Assembly (NCBI RefSeq): GCF_004125265.1
Contig: NZ_RDTE01000003.1
Location: 8,432,001 to 8,496,000 of the forward strand
DNA: 64,000 nucleotides
Reading direction: 5' to 3'
Source: Streptomyces lydicus
GTDB taxonomy: Bacteria; Actinomycetota; Actinomycetes; Streptomycetales; Streptomycetaceae
Shown here: positions 24,644 through 33,240 of the stretch, piece after piece
How positions within the stretch are numbered: position 1 is the stretch's first letter
How the letters are laid out: every line of letters begins with the position of its first letter
The notes under the pieces: generated by a model
Seen by the model: only the letters and a program-made list of their open reading frames with translations
What the model was told of the DNA's origin: nothing
Databases searched by the model: none
Program-made: the position numbers and the translations under genes

Positions 24644-27600
24644 TCATTCTCGCCAGACCGCCATCGGGTTGCCCAGCCACCGGGTGTCGTCAGGGACGGC
24701 TTCCGCGCCCATGGCCAACGACGCCGGCCCGAGTGTGCTGCGCGCCCCGAGGGTGCTTCCGGGCAACACGATGCCGCCCGGTCCGAGTGTGGCACCCTCG
24801 CGGAGAATCACGGTGTTCATCCGCATGATGCGGTCGTGAAAGAGGTGCGTCTGCAGCACACAGCCCCGGTTGACGCTCACCCCGTCCTCCAGGGTGACCA
24901 GGTCGGCTTCCGGCAGCCAGTAGGTTTCGCACCACACACCCCGGCCGACGGTGGCCCCCAGGGCCCGCAGCCAGAGGTTCATCACCGGGGTGCCCGGCAC
25001 CGGGCCGATCAGCCACGGCACGGCCAGCACCTCGACGAAGGTGTCGGCCAGCTCCGTCCGCCAGACGAAACCGCTCCAGAGCGGGTGCTCCGCCGCGCGG
25101 AACCGGCCCACCAGCAGCCACTTGGCAGCGATGGACACCCCACAGGCAACGATCCCCGCGGCCAGCAGCACCAGGCCGGACAGCAGGGCCGCCACCGCCG
25201 GTGAGCCGTGTGCGGCAAGGTGGGCCAGCGCGGCCAACGCCAGCAGACCGAGGGCGGCGGAGACCAGCACCGGCAGCAGCCGGCACACTTCGACCAGCCC
25301 TCGGGCCCAGAGCAGCCGGGCCGGCGGATCATAGGTCAGGCGGCGGTCCCCGGTGCCGGCCGAGCGCGGCAGACGCATGGGCGGCATTCCCAGGTACGAG
25401 CTGCCCTTCTTCGCCTTCTCCGGAGTCGCCGACAGCACCCCCACCAGCCCTCGTGCCGGGACGGCGCGGCCCGGGGCGGTCATGCCGGAGTTGCCGAGAA
25501 AGGCCTGCTCGCCGATCTCGGCCGTGCCGATCCGCAGCCACCCGCCCCCCAGCTCGTACGGGGCGACCAGGGTGTCATCGGCCAGGAAGGCACCGTCGCG
25601 CACCCTGGTGAGACTGGGCAGCGCCAGCACGGTGGAGACCTCGGCGCGCCTGCCGACCCTCATTCCCAGCGCACGCAGCCAGACGGGAGTGACGAGGCCG
25701 GCGTAGAGCGGAAACAGCGTGTCACGGGCCCGGTCCATGAGCTGGCTGACGGTCCAGGCCTGCCAGCCGGTCCGGCTGTGCAGCGGGTACGAGCCGGGGC
25801 ACAGACCACGGCTCAGCAGCCGGACGGCGACCATCAGCAGGGCGGCGTACGCCAGCCCGAAGGCCAGCGTGGCGGGCACGAGCGCGATCAGCGCTCCGCG
25901 CAGGGCCTCGCCGGGGCCGTCCCCGGCGTGGACGAAACAGCCCGCCACCGCCAGTGCCGGGACCGCCGCCGGCAACCGCAGCAGCCCGAGCCCCGGGCCG
26001 CTCATTCCGTAGAGCGCCGCCCACCCGGCCCGGCGCGGCGGACGCCGCTTCGGCCACCGCCGCTCGGCCTTGCCCAGCTTGACGGCGGGCGCACCGCCCC
26101 AGCTCTGGCCGGTCGGCACCCGGGCGGTGACGACGGAACCGGGAGCGACCTGGGCCCGCTTGCCCACCCGGGAACCGGGGAAGAGCGTGCTGCGGACACC
26201 GACCACCGCGCCCGAGCCCACCTTCACCGGACCGACCTCCAGCCGGTCCCCGTCCAGCCAGTAGCCGGACAGGTCGACTTCGGGCTCGACGGCACACCCC
26301 CGGCCCAGCTTGAGCATCCCGGTGACCGGCGGCAGCGAGTGCAGATCGACATCCGGCCCGATACGGGCGCCCAGCGCCCGGCCGTAACGGACCAGCCAGG
26401 CCCCGGACAGGCAGTGGGCCCCGCTCACCTCCGCGAGCCGTTCCGCGGTCCACAGCCGCAGGTGGACGCTGCCGCCGCGCGGGTAGCTGCCCGGCCGCAG
26501 CCCCCGCAACAGCAGGCGCGCCCCGCCGGCTGCGATCGCCAGCCTGCCCGGCGGGCTGAAGAACAGCAGGCCGCCGGCTGCCGGCCACCACCAAGAGGCC
26601 GTCGGCGCCCAGGGGTAGCTGCCGTACCACGCCAGGACATTGCCCAGGGCCAGCAGCCCCGGCATCCAGCGCAGCCCGGCCACGGTGAACAGCGGCAGGA
26701 GCAGGAGTAGTTGCACGAGGCCGGCCCGGGCCGGTACGGGCGTCACCCGCCGCGCGGCGTCGCGCTCGTCCGGCGCGGAACGGTCCAGCAGCCGGGCCAG
26801 CTTGCGCAGGGTGGGCTGCCGGTAGATGTCGCGGACGGCGGTGGCCGGGTAGCGGTCGCGGAGCAGGGTGGTGAGCTGGGCGGCGGCGAGGCTGCCGCCG
26901 CCGCTCGCGAAGAAGTCGTCCCGGGCGTCGGTGACCGGCACACCGAGGATCTCGCGCCACTGCTCGGCCAGCCACGCTTCGGTACCGGTGAGCTGCCCGG
27001 CCGGACCCGACCGGCCGGGACCGGACCCTGCCGTCCACGGCAGCGGCCAGGGCAGCGCGGCCCGGTCCACCTTGCCGGAGGTGCGGGTGGGCAAGGAATC
27101 GACGGGGGCGAGCAACGGCACCAGGGCGGCGGGCAGCTGGGCGCGCAGCCGCTCGACGGCCTGCGTCCGGTCCCAGCCGTCCTGGGTCACCACATAGCCG
27201 ACCAGCAGGGGGTTGCCGCCGCGCGCTGTCCGGACGGCGGCCGCGGCGCCGCTCACACCGGGCAGTGCCTGGAGGGCCGCGTCCACCTCGCCGAGCTCGA
27301 TCCGCCGGCCGCCGAGCTTGATCTGTTCGTCGTCACGTCCCAGGAAGAGCAGTCCGCCGGGTTCGGCCCGTACGAGGTCACCGGTGCGATAGGCCCGGGT
27401 CCAGCCGAGTGACGCCAGCGGGCCGTATTTCTCGGCGTCCTTGTCACGGTCCAGATAGCGCGCCAGTCCGGCCCCGCCGATGACCAGTTGGCCGCTGCCG
27501 CCCATGGCGACCGGTTCACCGGCCCCGTCCACCACGGCCAGGTCCCAGCCGTCCAACGGCAGGCCGATCCTGACCGGTCCTTCGCCGGTCAGCAGCGAGG

Positions 27601-28555
27601 CGCAGGTGACCACGGTCGCCTCGGTCGGACCGTAGGTGTTCCAGACCTCCCGCCCCTCGGTGACCAGCCGCTCCACCAATTCGGGCGGACAGGGCTCGCC
27701 GCCGAAGACCAGCAGCCGTACCTCATTGAGCGCCTCGGCCGGCCACAGGGCGGCGAGTGTGGGGACCGTGGACACGACGGTGATGTCCTGTTCGGCGAGC
27801 CACGGGCCGAGACCGGCTCCGTCCCGCACCCGGGAACGCGGCACGGGCACCAGACAGGCGCCGTACCGCCAGGCGAGCCACATCTCCTCGCAGGAGGCGT
27901 CGAAGGCGACCGAGAGACCTGCCATCACCCGGTCACCGGGACCGATCGGCTCCTCCCGGAGGAAGAGCGCCGCTTCGGCGTCGACGAAGGCCGCCGCGCT
28001 GCGGTGGGTGACGGCGACGCCCTTCGGCCTGCCGGTGGAACCGGAAGTGAAGATGATCCAGGCGTCGTCCGCGGGATCCGGACGGCGCGGAGAGCCGGTG
28101 GCGCGGACGCCCGTCGGGGTCACCCGCCGCCCGGCCGTCAGGACGGCGCTCACCGCCGCCTCACTGAACACCAGACCCGCCCGCTCGTCCGGATCCTCGG
28201 CGTCCACCGGTACATACGCCGCACCCGCGGCGAGCACCGCCAGAATGCAGACGTAGAGGTCATTGGTGCCCGACGGCAGCCGCACCCCGACGCGGTCGCC
28301 GGCGCCGATCCCGGCCGCCGCCAGCCGGCAGCGCAGTTCCTCGACCTCACCGGCGAGTTCCTGGTAGCTCAGCGCGGTCCGTCCGTCGTCCAGGGCCGGC
28401 TCGTGCGGATGGATCAGGACGGTGGCGTCCAGGATGTCCATGAGCGTCCGCGCAGCGGGAGCCGTCCGTCCGCCGAATACGGCGGGAGGGCTCTCGGTGC
28501 GCTCACCGACGGCTTCCTGCTCCCGCACCATGCGCCCCGACACCAGCTCAACCAT
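24644..28555 (-). CDS. Pls/PosA-type NRPS (epsilon-poly-lysine-synthetase-like)
   Basis: A 1303-residue single-module synthetase, close to the 1319 residues of Streptomyces Pls. Order: adenylation domain (about 35-510; IIFTSGSTGRPKGVAVTHR at 167-185), carrier domain with phosphopantetheine S555 in FFASGGGSLAA, then a membrane region from about 610 with three tandem hexapeptide/acyltransferase-like soluble domains separated by helices, the C1-C2-C3 chain-forming layout of Pls. By eye the selectivity residues are D219, A220, E223, S262, V283, G285, T307, V315, V316 and K495. An acidic residue at the third position fits a cationic substrate (lysine, ornithine, diaminobutyrate), but specificity is not proved. 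No thioesterase. ATG 28553-28555 follows GAGGTG. The M1 peptidase gene follows. Confidence 0.9.
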   Translation of the reverse strand: MVELVSGRMVREQEAVGERTESPPAVFGGRTAPAARTLMDILDATVLIHPHEPALDDGRTALSYQELAGEVEELRCRLAAAGIGAGDRVGVRLPSGTNDLYVCILAVLAAGAAYVPVDAEDPDERAGLVFSEAAVSAVLTAGRRVTPTGVRATGSPRRPDPADDAWIIFTSGSTGRPKGVAVTHRSAAAFVDAEAALFLREEPIGPGDRVMAGLSVAFDASCEEMWLAWRYGACLVPVPRSRVRDGAGLGPWLAEQDITVVSTVPTLAALWPAEALNEVRLLVFGGEPCPPELVERLVTEGREVWNTYGPTEATVVTCASLLTGEGPVRIGLPLDGWDLAVVDGAGEPVAMGGSGQLVIGGAGLARYLDRDKDAEKYGPLASLGWTRAYRTGDLVRAEPGGLLFLGRDDEQIKLGGRRIELGEVDAALQALPGVSGAAAAVRTARGGNPLLVGYVVTQDGWDRTQAVERLRAQLPAALVPLLAPVDSLPTRTSGKVDRAALPWPLPWTAGSGPGRSGPAGQLTGTEAWLAEQWREILGVPVTDARDDFFASGGGSLAAAQLTTLLRDRYPATAVRDIYRQPTLRKLARLLDRSAPDERDAARRVTPVPARAGLVQLLLLLPLFTVAGLRWMPGLLALGNVLAWYGSYPWAPTASWWWPAAGGLLFFSPPGRLAIAAGGARLLLRGLRPGSYPRGGSVHLRLWTAERLAEVSGAHCLSGAWLVRYGRALGARIGPDVDLHSLPPVTGMLKLGRGCAVEPEVDLSGYWLDGDRLEVGPVKVGSGAVVGVRSTLFPGSRVGKRAQVAPGSVVTARVPTGQSWGGAPAVKLGKAERRWPKRRPPRRAGWAALYGMSGPGLGLLRLPAAVPALAVAGCFVHAGDGPGEALRGALIALVPATLAFGLAYAALLMVAVRLLSRGLCPGSYPLHSRTGWQAWTVSQLMDRARDTLFPLYAGLVTPVWLRALGMRVGRRAEVSTVLALPSLTRVRDGAFLADDTLVAPYELGGGWLRIGTAEIGEQAFLGNSGMTAPGRAVPARGLVGVLSATPEKAKKGSSYLGMPPMRLPRSAGTGDRRLTYDPPARLLWARGLVEVCRLLPVLVSAALGLLALAALAHLAAHGSPAVAALLSGLVLLAAGIVACGVSIAAKWLLVGRFRAAEHPLWSGFVWRTELADTFVEVLAVPWLIGPVPGTPVMNLWLRALGATVGRGVWCETYWLPEADLVTLEDGVSVNRGCVLQTHLFHDRIMRMNTVILREGATLGPGGIVLPGSTLGARSTLGPASLAMGAEAVPDDTRWLGNPMAVWRE

Positions 28556-28829
28556 GCGCACCTCGTTCTTCGTTCCCCCTTGCACGAACAGGGGCCGGGG
28601 CGGGAGACCGGGTGGCATGCACCTTGTGCACCTTGTGCACCTCGTGCCACGCGGTCCCGCCCGGTCCCGGCAACGGCACTGCACTGCACTGCATGGCACG
28701 GACCACGCGAATCGCCCGCAGAAGTTCACTCGCCCATCCATGCGAATATCCGGCACTCCGCAATGCTCGGCGAGGAATATGGGCAAAAGGGTTGTTTCTT
28801 CCCGTGCCGGTGGTGTCGCGGTGGTGTCG
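28556..28829. promoter_or_regulatory. Upstream region of the Pls-like gene with tandem repeats
   Basis: This 274-base region controls the synthetase gene. It holds three 9-base units of GTGCACCTT type at about 28616-28645 and a CACTG triplet repeat at about 28677-28692. An A/T-richer stretch lies near 28740-28800 (GAATATCC and GGAATATG), the most likely promoter zone. No riboswitch fold was recognised. Confidence 0.45.
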
Positions 28830-30116
28830 TCAGCCGAGCAGGGTCCGGGCGATCTCCAGCGCGAGCCGGAGTTCCAGTGAGTTGACCGCAGTGGCGGCCG
28901 TAGGCAGGAGTTCTTCGGCGCGTTTGACGCGGTAGGTGACGGTGTTGCGTGCCACGTGCAAGGTGCCGGCGACGGCCCGCAGGCTGCGTTCCTCCGCGAG
29001 GTAGACCCGCAGGGTCTCGCGCAGCTCCCGTACTCGGGCGCCGTCGGAGGCCAGGGGGCCGAGGAGGTCGTGCATGAACCAGCGGGCGTGTTCGGGGTCG
29101 GCGGTGGCCAGGGCGACGAGGCGCGCTTCGCGGTAGTCGGTCAGCCAGTCGCCGGGAGCGAGCCGGGCGATGCGTTCGGCTTCGCGTGCGCCGTAGTGGC
29201 TGCGGCGCATCCCTGCCGCGCCGTGGGCGGGTGGGCCGAGGGCGAGGTGCACTCCCGGGGCGCGGTCGGTCCCGGCCCGTACGCGGTCGGGGAGGCCGGT
29301 GACGTCGTCAGGGGCGTGCAGCCACAGCCAGGCGAGGGTCCCGGTGACGGGGATCATGAGGGCCTGGCCGGTGCCCACCGTGCGGGCCAGTGCGGTCGCC
29401 GTGTGCTGCAGCCGCTCCGCTGCGGGCAGTGGGTCCTCGGTGCGGTGGCACCACAGCACGGCGGCCAGGTGCGTACGGGTGACGTCGTAGCGCAGCTTCC
29501 GGGTTGCGGCTTCCGGTTCCACCGGGCGGGCAGCCAGCAGGTCGTCGACCGTCTTGCGGCGGGCCGCTTCGTCGCTGCCGCGCCAGCGGTCGCGTTCGGC
29601 GATGTAGGACTCGGCCATCAGACTGGCGTGGGTATCGGCGTGGGTGAACAGTTCCTCGGTGATCCGGCGCAGCTCGGTGAGGCGTTCACCGGCCGGGACG
29701 TACCGTTCGACGGCCGAGGTGAGTTCCTGGGTGAGTCCGGCGTGGCCGAGCCGTACCCCGCGCAGGACCCGGTCGAGTCCGACGCCGCGGCGTGCGAACT
29801 CGCGGCAGCCCTCCAGGGCTTCGTCGGGCAGGGCGCCTCCCTCGCCGCTGGTCTCGGTGAGCAGCAGGCGCAGGGCCGCCAGGACCGTCGACTCGGTCGA
29901 GCGTCGCAGCGTGGCCAGGGGCGCCGGGCCGCCGCCGTGTTCGGGAACCTGCTCCAGGATCTCCGCGGCCATGGTGTCGGCGGTCTGCACCGCCCACCGG
30001 ACGGGGCCGGGGCCGAGGACGGCGGTCATGGCGGTCACCGCGGCAGGGGACAGCGCAGGCTTGTGGTGCGGGTGGTCCTGGTCCGGTTCGAGCTGCCGGA
30101 GCCATTGCCGTGTCAT
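28830..30116 (-). CDS. PucR-type transcription regulator
   Basis: A 428-residue regulator. Residues 30-200 resemble the RsbR/PucR sensory region (helical, ELFTHADTHASLMAESYIAERDRW). The middle (220-330) is a GGDEF-like degenerate domain, and the C-terminus carries the PucR helix-turn-helix RETLRVYLAEERSLRAVAGT, then LHVARNTVTYRVKRAEELL. Such proteins respond to purine, amino-acid or aromatic metabolites and often control neighbouring genes. Here it sits between the aromatic-cleavage operon upstream and the poly-amino-acid synthetase downstream, all on the same strand, and could regulate either. ATG 30114-30116 follows AAGGAAG. A 17-base tandem repeat array lies upstream. Confidence 0.87.
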   Translation of the reverse strand: MTRQWLRQLEPDQDHPHHKPALSPAAVTAMTAVLGPGPVRWAVQTADTMAAEILEQVPEHGGGPAPLATLRRSTESTVLAALRLLLTETSGEGGALPDEALEGCREFARRGVGLDRVLRGVRLGHAGLTQELTSAVERYVPAGERLTELRRITEELFTHADTHASLMAESYIAERDRWRGSDEAARRKTVDDLLAARPVEPEAATRKLRYDVTRTHLAAVLWCHRTEDPLPAAERLQHTATALARTVGTGQALMIPVTGTLAWLWLHAPDDVTGLPDRVRAGTDRAPGVHLALGPPAHGAAGMRRSHYGAREAERIARLAPGDWLTDYREARLVALATADPEHARWFMHDLLGPLASDGARVRELRETLRVYLAEERSLRAVAGTLHVARNTVTYRVKRAEELLPTAATAVNSLELRLALEIARTLLG

Positions 30117-30215
30117 GACCGCTTCCTTTCGGGTCCATGGTGGCGGGGCCGATGACCGCACCGGAGACCGCACCGCTTCCGGCGCACCCACTCACCCCTA
30201 TCACCGGTGCCTGCG

Positions 30216-30327
30216 GTCCGCTGGGTCCGGCCCTCCGCCGGGGCCGGCCGTCCGCTGGGGCCGGCCGTCCGCCGGGGCCGGCCGTCCGCCGGGGCCGGCC
30301 CTCCGCCGGGGCCGGCCGTCCGCTGGG
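30216..30327. repeat. 17-bp tandem repeat array, about 6.5 copies
   Basis: Six contiguous 17-base units at 30216-30317, plus a 10-base partial seventh, follow the pattern (G/C)TCCGC(T/C)GGGGCCGGCC. Variants are at positions 1, 7 and 11 of the unit. The array lies between the end of the monooxygenase gene and the PucR gene start. The unit is not a multiple of three, so it is not a coding repeat. Each unit ends in the palindrome GGCCGGCC, so it may form structured RNA or bind a protein, or simply be slippage. Confidence 0.85.
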
Positions 30328-30378
30328 CAATGGCCCTCCCTCCCGGTGCGGACGGGAGGGAGGGAAGGCGGAACTACC

Positions 30379-32250
30379 TCACCGGACGGGCGACACAGCG
30401 GCGGACGCCAGCAGCTCCCGGGATGCCCCCAGGGATGCCCCCAGCTCCTGCCGCAGCGCCGCCACCAGGCCGGGCGCCTCCTTCATGCGGGCCGCACCGC
30501 CGAAGAGGTAGTGGTCCGGGCGCAGCAGCAGGGCCTGCCGGCCGCAGCGTTCCAGGTGGGAGCGGTAGGTGCCGTCGAGGTCGACGACATCGGCCGGCCC
30601 GTTCGCCGCCGGGTCGCCGGTGACCCGCAGGAGGCGGAGGCCGAGCCGTGCGCACCAGTCGAGGGTGTCGTCGTCGAGGACGGTCCGTGGGTCCTCGGCG
30701 GCGAGCAGGGCGAAGCCGGTGCCGATGACCTGGTCGAAGAGCCCGGTACGGCCGCGGAAGCGCACCCGGCCCTGGCACCCGAGCTGCCCGGCCGGGGCCT
30801 GCGGCTCGCCGTCCGTGCTCTGCCGCAGCAGCCCTGTGGTGAGGATCTGCGGGGGCATGTCCGCCAGCGGGTCGCGGCCCGCCCGCCGGTCGGCGAGCAT
30901 CCGCGTGTCACGCGAGGCGGCCGCCGCGGGTTCGGGTTCGCAGATGATGCCGCCCAGGAAGACGGAGAGTTCGATGGCGTACCGCAGATGCCGGGAGCGT
31001 TCCGTGGTGTAGGTGTCCAGCAGGGTCTCGCCGGCTTCGCCGCGGAGCACGAGGTCCAGTTTCCAGGTGAGGTTGGCGGCGTCGCGGATGCCCGAGCACA
31101 TGCCCTGGCCGGCGAACGGCGGCATCTGGTGGGCGGCGTCACCGGCCAGGAACAGGCGGCCCTCGCGCCAGTTCTCGGCCCAGCGGGCGCGGAACGTGTA
31201 GACGGTGTGCCGCTCCAGGGTCGCGTTGCCCGGGTGCAGGTTCCAGTCGGCCAGCAGCCGCCAGGCATTCGGTGCGCTGCCGAACTCCGCGGCCGACTCG
31301 CCGGGCAGCAGCATGAACTCCCAGCGGCGCCGGCCCGGACCGCCGGAGACCGCCGTGGTGGGCCGGCGGGGGTCACAGACCTGGAGGTTGCGCGGTTCGA
31401 AGACGCGGTCCGCCTCGTGCGGGAGGACATCCAGGACCAGCCAGTCGTGCTGGAAGCCGCGGTCGGTCATCGTGGTCGTCATCCGCGAGCGGACGAAGCT
31501 GTTGGCGCCGTCGCAGCCGACGACATACCGGCCGCGCAGCGTGCGGTCCCTGCGCACACCGCCGCGGAGCACCGGCTCGTCCCCGCCGCTCTCGGCGACG
31601 CTCAGCGTGACCCCGTCCGCGTCCTCGGCGAGATCCGTGGCCTCCCAGCCGCGCAGCACGTCGACCCCCGTGGTGCGGCGGGCCTGCGCCTCCAGGGCGG
31701 CCTCCAGCTGCGGCTGGGTGAAGAGGTTCATCGCCGGCCAGCCGGAGGTGCCGGTGTCCTCGAACGCCAGCCGCAACAGCGTCTCGCCGTGGCCGTTGCG
31801 CCACTCGTAGTCCGCGGCGGGCTCGCTGAACGTGGACAGCGCGTCCGCCAGGCCCAGCGAGGCCAGGATGCGGGCGACCTCGTGGTCGAAGACCACCGCC
31901 CGCGGCAGCGGATAAGGCTGCGGCCAGCGTTCGACGAGGCCGATCCGCCACCCCCGGGCCCCGAGCTGTATCGCGGTGGTCAGCCCGACCGGCCCGGCGC
32001 CGACGACCAGCACGTCGTACGCGTCCTCGCCGCCCGACCCGACGGCGCCGACGGCCGGGACGGGGCGGGGAACCGGGACCGTACCGACAGCCGGGACGGT
32101 ACCGGCAGCCGGTATGACGTCGGCAACCGGCACCGGACCGACAGCCGGGACGACATCGGCATCCGGCACCGGGCCGCCGACAGCCCTTACGGGGCCGTCG
32201 GCCGTTTCCGTCATGCCACCCGCTGCGGCGTCCGTGTGGTTCTCGTTCAT
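30379..32250 (-). CDS. FAD-dependent aromatic monooxygenase (MhpA/PheA type)
   Basis: A 623-residue class A flavin monooxygenase. The FAD fold starts at DVLVVGAGPVGLTTA (about residue 78), with GRYVVGCDGANSFVR and GRLFLAGDAAHQMPPFAGQG (the GD motif) following, and a C-terminal thioredoxin-like domain (from about 530). It should hydroxylate a phenol to a catechol using NAD(P)H and O2. The N-terminal 75 residues are odd: a low-complexity Pro/Val/Ala extension with repeats such as VPAVGTVPVPRPVPAVG, absent from ordinary members. ATG 32248-32250 follows AGGAGGAC; a start nearer the FAD motif cannot be excluded. It is the last gene of a three-gene operon, 29 bases after the dioxygenase gene. Confidence 0.88.
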   Translation of the reverse strand: MNENHTDAAAGGMTETADGPVRAVGGPVPDADVVPAVGPVPVADVIPAAGTVPAVGTVPVPRPVPAVGAVGSGGEDAYDVLVVGAGPVGLTTAIQLGARGWRIGLVERWPQPYPLPRAVVFDHEVARILASLGLADALSTFSEPAADYEWRNGHGETLLRLAFEDTGTSGWPAMNLFTQPQLEAALEAQARRTTGVDVLRGWEATDLAEDADGVTLSVAESGGDEPVLRGGVRRDRTLRGRYVVGCDGANSFVRSRMTTTMTDRGFQHDWLVLDVLPHEADRVFEPRNLQVCDPRRPTTAVSGGPGRRRWEFMLLPGESAAEFGSAPNAWRLLADWNLHPGNATLERHTVYTFRARWAENWREGRLFLAGDAAHQMPPFAGQGMCSGIRDAANLTWKLDLVLRGEAGETLLDTYTTERSRHLRYAIELSVFLGGIICEPEPAAAASRDTRMLADRRAGRDPLADMPPQILTTGLLRQSTDGEPQAPAGQLGCQGRVRFRGRTGLFDQVIGTGFALLAAEDPRTVLDDDTLDWCARLGLRLLRVTGDPAANGPADVVDLDGTYRSHLERCGRQALLLRPDHYLFGGAARMKEAPGLVAALRQELGASLGASRELLASAAVSPVR

Positions 32251-32279
32251 GGTGGGTGTCCTCCTGCCGTACGGGGTGG

Positions 32280-33200
32280 TCAGCTCGCGTCGTGGGCGCC
32301 GGCCATCAGCGCGGCAAGGTCCTCGGGGGCAAGGAAGGAGGGCGGGACCGGCGGGCCCCAGCTGTAGAGCGAGCGGGCGTCCTCCCACACCCGGGGCGTC
32401 CACAGCTGGTCGTCGACGATGCAGTCCATATCGGCGAAGTACTCGGAGAAGTTGCCGGCCGGGTCCTTGAGATACCAGAAGAAGTTCGAGCCGACGTGGT
32501 GGCGGCCCAGCCCCCAGACATGGCGTTCGGGGTGACCCTCCAGCATGCGGGTCGCGCCGCGCCCGACCTCGTCGACGTCGTCGACCTGCCAGGAGGAGTG
32601 GTGCAGGAAGGGGACCGGGGCCTGCTGCACCAGGACGTTGTGATGGTCGGTGGAGCACCGAAGGAAGGCGGCGCCCGGCACCAGATCGCTGACCTTGAAC
32701 CCCAGGCCGTCGGTGAAGAACCGCTGTGAGGCCGCCTGATCGGTCGACCCCAGCACCACATGCCCCAGGCGGCGCGGCCGGACGGCGCCCTCGCGCAGGA
32801 CCGCCGGTGCCCGGCCGCCGGGCCGCTCGGTCCGGCCGGGACCGTTGCAGGGCACGGACCCGGCGGCAGGCTGTACGAGACGGGGCTGGACCTCGACGGT
32901 GACGGTCACCTCCGTCCCCGGATCGACCGCGCGCAAGCGGTGCCCGTCGCGGACGTACGGCATCTCCAGGCGGTCCAGGGCGGTCCCGATACGACCGAGG
33001 TCGTCGGGGTCATCGGCGGCGACGACCAGCTCGTCCAGCCGGCGCCGGGCGGCGTGCACGATCTTCAGCTGCTCGCCGCCGTCGGCCGAGGCGAAGCGCC
33101 CGCGGCCGAGTGCGGTGAGCCCGAAGTCGGCGTAGTAGTCGTGCGTGGCGTCGACGTCGGGCACACCCATGGTGATCCGGGCCAGACGGTGCAGGGGCAT
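32280..33200 (-). CDS. Extradiol ring-cleavage dioxygenase (VOC type I)
   Basis: A 306-residue two-domain VOC protein. The catalytic C-terminal domain carries the iron triad of type I extradiol dioxygenases at the expected spacing: H147 (LGHVVLGS), H200 or H201 (FLHHSSWQVDD) and E253 (FSEYFADMD). The second histidine H201 and FFWYLKDPAGN are also family-typical. The enzyme should open a catechol ring next to the hydroxyls using Fe(II) and O2. The N-terminal domain is structural. ATG 33198-33200 opens the conserved MPLHRLARITMGVPD sequence. It sits between the FAH-type hydrolase (upstream) and the monooxygenase (downstream), giving a hydroxylate, cleave, hydrolyse logic. The natural substrate is unknown. 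Confidence 0.88.
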   Translation of the reverse strand: MPLHRLARITMGVPDVDATHDYYADFGLTALGRGRFASADGGEQLKIVHAARRRLDELVVAADDPDDLGRIGTALDRLEMPYVRDGHRLRAVDPGTEVTVTVEVQPRLVQPAAGSVPCNGPGRTERPGGRAPAVLREGAVRPRRLGHVVLGSTDQAASQRFFTDGLGFKVSDLVPGAAFLRCSTDHHNVLVQQAPVPFLHHSSWQVDDVDEVGRGATRMLEGHPERHVWGLGRHHVGSNFFWYLKDPAGNFSEYFADMDCIVDDQLWTPRVWEDARSLYSWGPPVPPSFLAPEDLAALMAGAHDAS

Positions 33201-33240
33201 AACGGCTCCTCGAAAGCAGGGGACGGGGGGAGGGCGGCGG

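Noticed and set aside
24644..28555. Multimodular NRPS for a peptide antibiotic
   Set aside because: There is one adenylation and one carrier domain, no classical condensation or thioesterase domain, and a membrane C-terminal half as in Pls.
30216..30327. CRISPR array
   Set aside because: The units are contiguous with no spacers and no cas genes are present.
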